This document shows positions 57,072 to 64,000 of a stretch of 64,000 nt of DNA, piece after piece (positions within the stretch are counted from its first letter, which is position 1; each line of letters opens with the position of its first letter). The stretch spans positions 1 through 64,000 of the forward strand of contig DIYL01000047.1 of assembly GCA_002428985.1 (NCBI GenBank), given 5' to 3'. This stretch comes from Anaerolineales bacterium UBA6055 (GTDB taxonomy: Bacteria > Chloroflexota > Anaerolineae > Aggregatilineales > Phototrophicaceae). Both the position numbers and the translations under genes were made by a program. Under the pieces are notes generated by a model. The model saw nothing but the letters and a program-made list of their open reading frames with translations, was not told where the DNA came from and did not search any database.

Positions 57072-57932
57072 TTGGTGGAACAGCAATTTGACCAACACAT
57101 TCCAGATGGGGTGATCGAACGTGTTCACGCCTTTGCTCGTTTTTTGGCACTTGGTGTCGCTCGTGAACAATGGGGGGCGATGATTCATTATCGTAAACGA
57201 GAGTATATTCTAGACGGAGATACAGCGCGCATTGTTCGACACAGCCGAAATGAAAAAGGGCAAATTACTGATTTTTGGGAATCACGAAGAGCGATGGTAA
57301 CAGGTCATGAAGCAGAATCTACAGATCAATTGTTAGCCTATCAACTCAATGGGGTATGGCGTGGCAAAACACCAGCAAAAGAACTAATGCTTGCATTCAA
57401 TTATATTTCAGCTGTTGTTGAAAACAATCCCTCAGACTTCCAGCTTACATCAACTGCATTTGCATTACTAGATGAGCCAATTGCAAATCCTGACATCTTC
57501 ATTTCTTATCGTCGTGGATACAGCACAGCTCTAGCATTATACCTAGAATCACGAATGCGGCTGGCTGGTAATACAGCTGTTTTTGTAGACAAAGCATTGG
57601 AGCCCGGTAGCCAATGGCGCGACGTACTTACAGAAAAAATCAATCGTAGTAAATTCATGATTGTACTCTGTACACATGGCACATTTGAGGGCACAACTGA
57701 AAACAATTGGGTTGTACGAGAAATCCACTTAGCCAAATTAGCAGGTGCAACAATTATCCCGATTTTGCATCCAGCTGGACGTAATAACTTCGGTGCAGAA
57801 GATATCCCCGACATTGAAGAATTAAGTGTTCTACGTGATAGCCAAGTGATTAAAGTCCAAGATGCAACAGCTGCAGAGTATGAAACCGCTGTAAATAAGT
57901 TACTTAGTTATATGGGATATGCAACATACTAA
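57072..57932 (+). CDS. TIR-domain protein downstream of the metal ATPase
   Basis: This 286-residue protein starts with TTG at 57072 (GTG 57075 is also in frame); GGAG lies at 57061-57064. The first 140 residues have no recognised domain and contain REQWGAMIHYRKREYILDGD. Residues about 138-280 form a TIR domain: NPDIFISYRRGYSTALALYL, NTAVFVDKALEPGSQWRDVL, FMIVLCTHGTF and putative catalytic E217 in NNWVVREIHLAKL. It follows the ATPase gene by eleven bases, so translation in one operon is likely. TIR NADase activity is inferred. A terminator-like hairpin follows. Confidence 0.85.
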   Translation: MVEQQFDQHIPDGVIERVHAFARFLALGVAREQWGAMIHYRKREYILDGDTARIVRHSRNEKGQITDFWESRRAMVTGHEAESTDQLLAYQLNGVWRGKTPAKELMLAFNYISAVVENNPSDFQLTSTAFALLDEPIANPDIFISYRRGYSTALALYLESRMRLAGNTAVFVDKALEPGSQWRDVLTEKINRSKFMIVLCTHGTFEGTTENNWVVREIHLAKLAGATIIPILHPAGRNNFGAEDIPDIEELSVLRDSQVIKVQDATAAEYETAVNKLLSYMGYATY

Positions 57933-57997
57933 AACTTGTCCTAAATGGAGTACGAGTATTGAAGAAGCAGTAAAACTATAGAAATACTTCCGCAAGT

Positions 57998-58024
57998 AAA
58001 GGGCGTACCATGTGCGCTTTTTTT
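57998..58024 (+). terminator. Hairpin terminator after the TIR gene, GCGTAC type 1
   Basis: The stem, rich in GU pairs, is built from AAAGGGCGTAC and GTGCGCTTTTT with a CAT loop. A T run follows. It shares the core GCGTAC.ATGTGCG with elements at 58675 and 61270. Confidence 0.7.
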
Positions 58025-58076
58025 GCTTTAAAAAGTTTAATGCTAAGATGTAGAAAAACTGAACGCGGAGACCTCA

Positions 58077-58661
58077 ATGAAACGACCTATTCTGATAAAT
58101 GACCTATATCAAGAAGGCGATCCTAACGAAACAACCGATATAGCAATCGCAAAAGCATTAAATCGTCAGGTCGAATACCGCGAAGGCATTTTCAATGTGC
58201 GAATTGGTGGTGGTGCGGTACACCTAACCAAACATTGGGTTGCATGGGTTGATTTTTATGATGATGTCGAATCGAAAGGTTGGATACAAGATAAGTATCA
58301 TTTACGAATTCAAGTTGATGGTCAGCAAACCTTGGATTGGGAAGTCGAAACCTATAATCCAGCCTTTGGTGCTATAACGCTTTATATGCACTGGCATGAT
58401 GATAATCTGATTTACATTTATGCTGAAAAACATGATATTTATGGTGTAACAGCCACTCACAATGCAGTTCGGCATCGAGTAGAACTCGGTTTGCATGGCA
58501 CACAGGTTCATGTAGATCAGAATATTGTGCGTGTTATACGAGTCGAACACAATCCACAACGAATAATCGAACAATATCGATTGCCCGATTGGACACCACT
58601 TGATCCGTTGCCTCACGATAAAGCGCGTGAGTTAGGCTTGCTTGAAGAATCCGAGGGCTAA
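58077..58661 (+). CDS. Hypothetical protein
   Basis: This soluble 194-residue protein opens with ILINDLYQEGDPNETTD and continues as a mostly beta sequence. A middle stretch reads VHLTKHWVAWVDFYDD and ITLYMHWHDDNLIYIYAEKH, with many aromatic and His residues. The end is helical (LPHDKARELGLLEES). I recognise no family. It lies between two GCGTAC-type hairpins and is probably monocistronic. Confidence 0.6.
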   Translation: MKRPILINDLYQEGDPNETTDIAIAKALNRQVEYREGIFNVRIGGGAVHLTKHWVAWVDFYDDVESKGWIQDKYHLRIQVDGQQTLDWEVETYNPAFGAITLYMHWHDDNLIYIYAEKHDIYGVTATHNAVRHRVELGLHGTQVHVDQNIVRVIRVEHNPQRIIEQYRLPDWTPLDPLPHDKARELGLLEESEG

Positions 58662-58674
58662 AGAGATACTATGT

Positions 58675-58695
58675 AGGGCGTACGATGTGCGTCCT
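58675..58695 (+). terminator. Hairpin after the hypothetical gene, GCGTAC type 2
   Basis: A 9-bp stem, AGGGCGTAC with GTGCGTCCT (two GU pairs), encloses a GAT loop. It lies 13 bp after the stop. No long T run follows, so it may be a weak terminator or repeat. Confidence 0.6.
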
Positions 58696-58915
58696 TGTTG
58701 TCTATCATTTGGGGTAACTGTCTTATTTTTCTTCACACTACTTGCAAATCTATTTTCATCTGTGCATCTTGGAAATTCTTTATCAGGATAGTCACCCAGC
58801 CCTTTCTCCTCAACCCATTTGGGTACTTTCTACAGAAGTGAGGGGCGTTGAATAGCGTTACCATCTAATCGAATTGGGGTTTGATATGATATAGATAAAT
58901 ATCAAGGAAACGTGC

Positions 58916-59626
58916 ATGCCCTCACGCACCATAATCCTAAAACAACCCCACCATGACAGTGCCCTATTGGTACTCGTGGGCTTAGGTAATATGACAGCTA
59001 ATTGGTCGCACATCGCTGAGGGTTTTTCCCGAGTAAAGGGGATGGACATCTACTTGCCTGATTACATTGCATGAGAATCTATAAACGCGAGCGTCAATAA
59101 CTTACAAAGTTTTCTCACCACACATCATCTCGAACGCTACCGGCAGGTGAATGTCTTCGGCTATATTCTCGGCTCATGGGTGCTGAATTCCTATTTGCAC
59201 CAACACAAGATTGCCAACCTAAACGCTATCATCTACGATCGCAGCCCTTTGCAGGAGCTTGCCCCGCGTATCCTTAGCGAGTTCTTCCCCCTGTTTACAC
59301 GCTCATTTATTGGCCGGATCATGGCAGATTTGGCGCAAACACCTTATCCACCGCTGCCTAATCAGATCCACGCTCATGTGGGTTTGATGATTGAACAACG
59401 TGCAACAGGTCTCATGCGGTTATTTAAGCGTTGGGCACAAAACATGCGTGCCCTTACGTGGGATGCTACATCATTTGGTCAGGCATATGACGATGTCTGT
59501 TATGTACCACTGAATCACGACTTAATGTATCGCCGTTTTGATGATTTTATTCCCGAAGTCATACATTTTTCCAGTTCTGGTCGTTTCTCATCACAAGCAA
59601 TTAGGGAGTATCATGGGCATCTATAA
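58916..59626 (+). pseudogene. Alpha/beta hydrolase-like gene interrupted by TGA
   Basis: From ATG 58916 a frame runs to an in-frame TGA at 59072-59074 and then stays open to 59626. Concept translation gives about 236 residues. The sequence before the stop reads LLVLVGLGNMTANWSHIAEG, and after it VNVFGYILGSWVLNSYLHQ. The normal nucleophile elbow G-x-S-x-G appears as GYILG, so the Ser is also missing. It resembles the YnbC-type hydrolase that sits with ynbA and ynbB in E. coli. The product is either inactive or made by readthrough. It overlaps the CDP-alcohol gene by 14 bp. Confidence 0.6.
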
Positions 59627-60230
59627 AATCAAACCGCTGTTCCAAAAATTTCTAGAACCCATTACGAATCTGTTGGTTAAGCATGCAGTTTCTCCAGATC
59701 TCATTAATCTGGGGGGTATCGTCACCAGTGTCGTGATGGTCGTCAGCTTTTGGCTCGCACAGGAAGCACACGGGTGGCTTATTCTTTCCGCCATTTGTGT
59801 ACCGCTCCGTCTGGCAATGAATGCGCTCGATGGACAGGTTGCGCGTGCCTTAGAAGTCGATGACCCGCTGGGCGAGGCAAAAAATGAATTGAGTGATCGG
59901 CTGGCGGACGCGATAACCTTTGGTGGGTTGTGTTTCATCACTGTGATTCCGCTCTATCTCAGCATTCCGGCACTCGTGCTCACTTTACTTATTGGTTATA
60001 TGGGTATTCTCAGCAAAGCCATCACCGGCGTGCGTGAATACGCTGGCATTATGGCAAAGCCCGACCGTGTTATTGTGATCGCAATCGCGTGTTTATTGAC
60101 TGCCTTCACCGCTTCATGGGCGTGGTTCTCCATTGCCTTGGTGAGTGTCATTGTGTTGGGTTTGCACACAATCTGGCTCCGTTGGGGGAAAATTCGTCAG
60201 CGTTTAGCCAATCCAATCGGGGTTGAGTAG
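59613..60230 (+). CDS. CDP-alcohol phosphatidyltransferase, YnbA-like, Asn-variant
   Basis: From ATG 59613 (TAGGGAG upstream) this is 205 residues with about five membrane helices. The family motif D-x2-DG-x2-AR-x8-G-x3-D-x3-D reads here as N70-A-L-D73-G-x-x-A-R...G87-x3-N91-x3-D95. So the first and third acidic residues are Asn. The other ligands are present. The arrangement resembles YnbA-type members, which form a separate subgroup. It would join a CDP-activated lipid to an alcohol at the membrane. It follows the hydrolase remnant and precedes a CdsA-like gene by eleven bases. Confidence 0.82.
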   Translation: MGIYKIKPLFQKFLEPITNLLVKHAVSPDLINLGGIVTSVVMVVSFWLAQEAHGWLILSAICVPLRLAMNALDGQVARALEVDDPLGEAKNELSDRLADAITFGGLCFITVIPLYLSIPALVLTLLIGYMGILSKAITGVREYAGIMAKPDRVIVIAIACLLTAFTASWAWFSIALVSVIVLGLHTIWLRWGKIRQRLANPIGVE

Positions 60231-60241
60231 AGGATGCATTT

Positions 60242-61150
60242 ATGAGTGAATCTGAGCTTTTCATGCGGACAATGACATCAGTTGGCGGGATATTTGCCGC
60301 AGGCATTGTTCTCATCTTGATACTCGGTAAGTTCAACCTCCGCCAAATTTTCACAGGCGAACTTGGGGCACGCTACATCGGTTGGCTGATTATAATGCCA
60401 ATCTACATGCTCGCACTCTTTACTAACGCCATTGTTGGTGGGTTTTTGCTGTTCATCGGCATTTTCATTGCACTTCGTGAATACAGCCGTGCCGCGCAAA
60501 TCACCCCGTCCCAAAGCCTTTACTTGTATGCCTCTGTGCCAATCACCCTGTTGATTGTCATATTTAAGCCACCCTTATTCGCGGCGCTTCCTGCACTTGT
60601 CCTATTCCTCTTGACTTCTGTTCCTATCCTATCGGATGATCCCGGTAAACTACATGGCAAGTTAAGGCTGGTATCTTGGGGTTACATGTACGTTGTGTGG
60701 TCATTGTCACACAGCATTTTGGTACTCATGCTGCCTGATGGCAAAGGCGTACTGATCATGATCATTGTCGGTTGTGGTTTGGCCGATATTGGTGCCTATG
60801 TAATCGGCAAAGCTATCGGGCACACGGTCATCGCCCCTTCCATCAATCCTCGTAAAGCGTGGGAAGGTCTATTGGGTGATCTTATTGGTGCCGCAATCAG
60901 TGTGACTATTTTTGCGTCGATCGTCCCCGCCTATAATCTGCCAGTATTGCTTGGATTTGTCCTAATTATTGGCATCGGTAGTTCTTGGGGTGATATCATC
61001 AGTTCGATGGCGAAACGCAGTTCTGAAATAAAAGATTGGGGCAACCTCATTCCGGGGCATGGTGGAATACTCGACCGTCTCAATAGTTTGATTGTTGTAT
61101 TGCCGCTGACATATTATTATTTGGTGCTGATTTTACCGGTAAACCCCTAG
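60242..61150 (+). CDS. CdsA-like phosphatidate cytidylyltransferase, YnbB-like
   Basis: This is a 302-residue protein with about eight helices. The signature reads SMAKRSSEIKDWGNLIPGHG, then ILDRLNSL, so the canonical final Asp is Asn281 while D278 and the KR and KD residues are kept. Cytidylyltransferases make CDP-diacylglycerol from phosphatidic acid and CTP. It probably activates the substrate for the adjacent CDP-alcohol phosphatidyltransferase, eleven bases upstream. The Asn substitution and the order hydrolase/YnbA/YnbB resemble the E. coli ynbCAB set, though the order differs. Confidence 0.85.
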   Translation: MSESELFMRTMTSVGGIFAAGIVLILILGKFNLRQIFTGELGARYIGWLIIMPIYMLALFTNAIVGGFLLFIGIFIALREYSRAAQITPSQSLYLYASVPITLLIVIFKPPLFAALPALVLFLLTSVPILSDDPGKLHGKLRLVSWGYMYVVWSLSHSILVLMLPDGKGVLIMIIVGCGLADIGAYVIGKAIGHTVIAPSINPRKAWEGLLGDLIGAAISVTIFASIVPAYNLPVLLGFVLIIGIGSSWGDIISSMAKRSSEIKDWGNLIPGHGGILDRLNSLIVVLPLTYYYLVLILPVNP

Positions 61151-61269
61151 ATTGTGTGGTGCGTTCACTGACTGTCACTTTAGTACAAGTCGCAAAAAGC
61201 TGCAGTACTAATCACATGACCGATTCTATGCGAGGATGGGTTGGCTTGAAGAGGTAGAGAACTAATGTG

Positions 61270-61296
61270 AAGAGCGTACGATGTGCGCTCTTTTTT
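61270..61296 (+). terminator. Hairpin terminator after the lipid genes, GCGTAC type 3
   Basis: A 10-bp stem AAGAGCGTAC with GTGCGCTCTT (one GU) encloses GAT and is followed by a T run. It is 120 bp after the stop of the CdsA-like gene. Confidence 0.75.
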
Positions 61297-61399
61297 GATT
61301 TGCAAACTCACTTAAGTTGAGAATCCCGACAGAATAGTTACAAAATCACAACTTAACGGTATCATGGTATTAAATCGACTCATCACAGGGGGAACGACT

Positions 61400-62524
61400 A
61401 TGCTCAAGTTAACTGCCGATGGATGCCGAATACGCCGTGAACGGTTGCTCGAACAAGTCTCGTCAGACTTATTGATTATCAGTAACCCGCGTCATGTGCA
61501 ATATCTGACAGGTTTCTTTGTCACACCACTGGTGCTTGCTCATCATGCTCCTGTCTTCCTACTGATTGACACTAAAACGGGTAAAACAACATTACTATTC
61601 CAGAATATGTTGGGTGGTTTTGCAGAAGATACCCATGTTGATGAGATGATTCCGTATAATTGGTATACCGCAACCACCCGCGCAGGCATGCCAATTTATC
61701 CTAAGGCATTACATGAACTCAATCAGCACCTCGAAAAATTGACATTTGGTAGCACTGGCATCGAAATAGGATCACTCCCGTACGGAGCGAAGGTGCGCGA
61801 TGTCAGCGATATTACAACGGTTCTCCTCGAGATGCGTCGTCACAAAGACCCTGACGAAATTGATTTAATTCGGTCAGCGATACGCGCAATCGAAGCAGGG
61901 CATAAAGCTGTCCGAAAAAGTATTCGTCCCGGACTGACCGAAGTTGATGTCTACAATACGATGATGTCTGCGATTGCTAGTCATGTCGGGCATCCAGTCG
62001 TGCCGATGGGAGACTTTGCTGGTGGCATACGAGCGTTCCAAGGCGGAGGACCCGCAACCGATAATGTGCTCGAAGCGGGTGACTTGATGATTATTGATAT
62101 TTTCCCGATTGTGAATGGCTACAAAGGCGATTTCACAACGACATTGGCGGTCAGTGGTGAGCTAACTGAACAACAAGAAAAATTACAGACAGCTCTTTTA
62201 GACGGTATCGCAGCGGGTGAAGCCATGCTCAAACCCGGCGTACGCGCACGGGCAGTTCATGGGGCAATCCAAGACGAACTACGCATCAATGGTTTTGCGG
62301 AAGGGTTCGGACACCATGCCGGACATGGACTCGGACTGAGCCACCCTGAAGCACCATATTTTGTACCCCATAGCGACGAGATTTTGCGTGAGGGTGATGT
62401 CGTCACGCTCGAACCGGGGAGCTATGATGCTGAAGCTGGCTATGGCGCACGCATCGAACATAATTATCTCATCACCGAATATGGCTATGAACAACTCAGC
62501 CATCATTTACTGCCGTTTGTGTAA
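61400..62524 (+). CDS. Aminopeptidase P-family (Xaa-Pro) metallopeptidase
   Basis: This is 374 residues from ATG 61400, with AGGGGGA upstream. An earlier ATG at 61364 adds twelve residues. The creatinase-like N-domain has SSDLLIISNPRHVQYLTGFF. The pita-bread C-domain has the metal ligands in LMIIDIFPIVNGYKGDFTTT (two Asp), GHHAGHGLGLSHPEAPY (His), VVTLEPGSY (Glu) and ARIEHNYL (Glu). It cleaves N-terminal peptides, often before proline, in the cytoplasm. Confidence 0.9.
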   Translation: MLKLTADGCRIRRERLLEQVSSDLLIISNPRHVQYLTGFFVTPLVLAHHAPVFLLIDTKTGKTTLLFQNMLGGFAEDTHVDEMIPYNWYTATTRAGMPIYPKALHELNQHLEKLTFGSTGIEIGSLPYGAKVRDVSDITTVLLEMRRHKDPDEIDLIRSAIRAIEAGHKAVRKSIRPGLTEVDVYNTMMSAIASHVGHPVVPMGDFAGGIRAFQGGGPATDNVLEAGDLMIIDIFPIVNGYKGDFTTTLAVSGELTEQQEKLQTALLDGIAAGEAMLKPGVRARAVHGAIQDELRINGFAEGFGHHAGHGLGLSHPEAPYFVPHSDEILREGDVVTLEPGSYDAEAGYGARIEHNYLITEYGYEQLSHHLLPFV

Positions 62525-62558
62525 CGTCAAGAATATCGAATGAGTTTACAGGCGACTA

Positions 62559-64000
62559 ATGAGACTCTATCTGCTGACATCCATTCTCGTCCTCATTATA
62601 GGACTGACATCACAAGCACAGGGCGATAGTATCCGGTCATTCGACTTAATCGGCATGAATGGCTATAACATCGAGCAATACGACAAATTTGAACTGATCC
62701 TACAATTGGATGCAGACTTCGATAATCCCTATGACCCCGATGATATTCGTGTCGATGCGACATTTACCTCGCCATCTGGCGCAGATGTGATCGTGCCTGC
62801 TTTCTATTACCGTGAGTTTGATTACACATTAGATGAGACGGGGCAGGCGTTAGGATGGCTCGAAGCGTTTACATGGCGAGTACGGTTTACACCAACCGAA
62901 CTCGGCGAATGGCAATTTAACGTCACCGCACAGACAGCCACCGATTCTGTAACCACTGAAACCCTTACATTTATAGCTGTTCCATCAGAGCGAAAGGGGT
63001 TTGTACGCGTCAGTCCTGATAGCTCCGATTATTTGGCGTTTGATGACGGCACATTTTACTTCCCGATTGGTATGAATATGGCGTGGTATACCGACGGTCG
63101 CATGGCAGATTATCGTGATTGGTTGGATGCGTTACAGTCAGCTGGTGGGAATTTTATCCGTGTGTGGCTCATTCATTATAGTTTTGGTTTTGAGTGGCTT
63201 GATACAGGGCTCGGCACATATGGTGGACGGCAAGACCGTATGTACGAGTTAGACCGTCTCGTGGAGATGCTCGAAGAACGGGATATGTATATGATGTTGA
63301 CATTACTCACACATACCGCGTATTCATTAGATGTTGATAGCCAATGGGGGCAAAATCCTTATAACATCGCCAATGGCGGTATGTTGGAGCGCCCCGCCGA
63401 TTTTGCGACAAATCCCGAAGCCCAACGCTTATGGCGAATGCAACTCCGTTATACTGTGGCACGCTGGGGCTACTCCCCTCATATTATGGCGTGGGAGTGG
63501 TGGAACGAAGTCAACTGGACGGAACTCGCGAATCCCGATTTACTGGTTCCTTGGATTCAAGAAAATGGTCAATTCCTGCGCGACCTTGATCCATATGATC
63601 GACTGATCACGCATTCTGGGTCGACTATTTTAGATGCAGGTGTCTGGAATCAACCGACACTCGACCTTGTACAAGATCACATCTATTACGTGAATGATTG
63701 GGTCGAAGAATTATCGGCAGTATTGAGTGCGTGGCAACTCGCCTATGATAAACCCTTCTTGTTAGGCGAGTTTGGGTATGTCGACCCGCCTGAATTTGAT
63801 CCGCTCGGTATCCGTCTGCATAATGGTTTATGGACTGCGCCGATGAGTGGCACACTCGGCACAGGCATGTTCTGGTGGTGGGATTCGTATATCTATCCAG
63901 ATGACCACTATCAACATTTCAAGGGGATTTCAGCATTTTTTGCTGATGAAGACCTCACACAACACCAGTGGTTTGTCACCCCTGCAATCAGTTCAGGGAA
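62559..64000 (+). CDS. Secreted GH-A-clan glycoside hydrolase with DUF5060, truncated by window
   Basis: The frame from ATG 62559 is open to the end of the window (480 codons). A signal peptide covers residues 1-21 (ending LTSQAQG). Residues about 25-150 are a beta-sandwich like DUF5060. A TIM-barrel catalytic domain follows with FYFPIGMNMAWYTDGR, the acid/base Glu in MAWEWWNEVNWTEL and the nucleophile Glu in PFLLGEFGYVDPP. This fits clan GH-A (GH5-like) enzymes that degrade polysaccharide outside the cell. The start is only 35 bp after the aminopeptidase stop. Confidence 0.85.
   Translation, partial: MRLYLLTSILVLIIGLTSQAQGDSIRSFDLIGMNGYNIEQYDKFELILQLDADFDNPYDPDDIRVDATFTSPSGADVIVPAFYYREFDYTLDETGQALGWLEAFTWRVRFTPTELGEWQFNVTAQTATDSVTTETLTFIAVPSERKGFVRVSPDSSDYLAFDDGTFYFPIGMNMAWYTDGRMADYRDWLDALQSAGGNFIRVWLIHYSFGFEWLDTGLGTYGGRQDRMYELDRLVEMLEERDMYMMLTLLTHTAYSLDVDSQWGQNPYNIANGGMLERPADFATNPEAQRLWRMQLRYTVARWGYSPHIMAWEWWNEVNWTELANPDLLVPWIQENGQFLRDLDPYDRLITHSGSTILDAGVWNQPTLDLVQDHIYYVNDWVEELSAVLSAWQLAYDKPFLLGEFGYVDPPEFDPLGIRLHNGLWTAPMSGTLGTGMFWWWDSYIYPDDHYQHFKGISAFFADEDLTQHQWFVTPAISSG

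Noticed and set aside
49826..57932. A single polycistronic defence operon
   Set aside because: Strand direction changes between the TIR-TPR gene (+), the hydrolase and NACHT genes (-) and the ATPase/TIR genes (+), so only the last pair can be one transcript.
58916..59626. TGA at 59072 as selenocysteine or recoded tryptophan
   Set aside because: There is no SECIS-like hairpin visible right after the codon, no Sec-family context, and TGA is used as a normal stop elsewhere in the window.

Overview
The window looks like a chromosomal stretch of a Chloroflexota bacterium, probably an Anaerolineae-like lineage. This is inferred from gene style and not from a marker gene. The hints are secreted proteins with Thr-Pro linkers and SH3-like or pre-peptidase-like domains, many multi-sensor kinases, a Roadblock/LC7 gene next to an FHA gene, and Hanks-type kinase, TIR and NACHT proteins. 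Base composition is moderate and coding density is high. There are no phage genes, transposases, integrases, CRISPR arrays or rRNA genes. One tRNA gene is visible, tRNA-Val(GAC) on the minus strand.

Layout. 1-735 is the decayed end of a membrane protein. 950-2695 holds two paralogous four-helix membrane proteins flanking a MerR regulator. 2.8-15.8 kb is mostly housekeeping: tRNA-Val, a GT39-like mannosyltransferase-type membrane protein, a DUF4272 protein, two hotdog thioesterases, SbcD, transketolase, a TPR protein, protein-L-isoaspartate methyltransferase and a lone receiver. 16-24 kb has a DUF4240 protein, a repeat-bearing gap, a flavin monooxygenase-like protein with a Cys-Cys-rich tail and a repeat-containing promoter, Roadblock and FHA genes, and an acidic secreted protein. 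22.5-34.7 kb is a signalling block: a Ser/Thr kinase fused to a NarL-type response regulator, a 1381-residue PAS/GAF histidine kinase, SppA, a WYL regulator, and a receiver/kinase/receiver/LuxR protein whose kinase and second receiver have lost their phosphorylation residues.

34.9-46.4 kb has an L,D-transpeptidase, a TetR regulator and an SDR gene bracketed by two identical 19-bp operators, an MFS carrier, a hydrolase, a DapA-family aldolase, a secreted SH3-like protein, an orphan sugar/nucleoside-type ABC permease, a secreted sorbosone dehydrogenase-like protein and SurE. 46.5-58.7 kb has a GAF protein, a CtpE-like P-type ATPase, a TIR-TPR protein, an alpha/beta hydrolase, a NACHT NTPase with a polytopic membrane half, a Zn/Cd-type P1B ATPase and a second TIR protein directly behind it. 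58.9-61.2 kb is a lipid cluster resembling E. coli ynbABC: a stop-interrupted hydrolase, a CDP-alcohol phosphatidyltransferase and a CdsA relative, the last two with Asn in place of family Asp residues. The window ends with an aminopeptidase P-like gene and a truncated secreted glycoside hydrolase.

The most unusual content is (i) the two hybrid regulators at 22.6-24.1 and 33.0-34.7 kb, (ii) the TIR/NACHT group at 49.8-58 kb, (iii) the Asn-variant lipid pair with its interrupted hydrolase, and (iv) three related hairpins closing successive transcription units between 58.0 and 61.3 kb.
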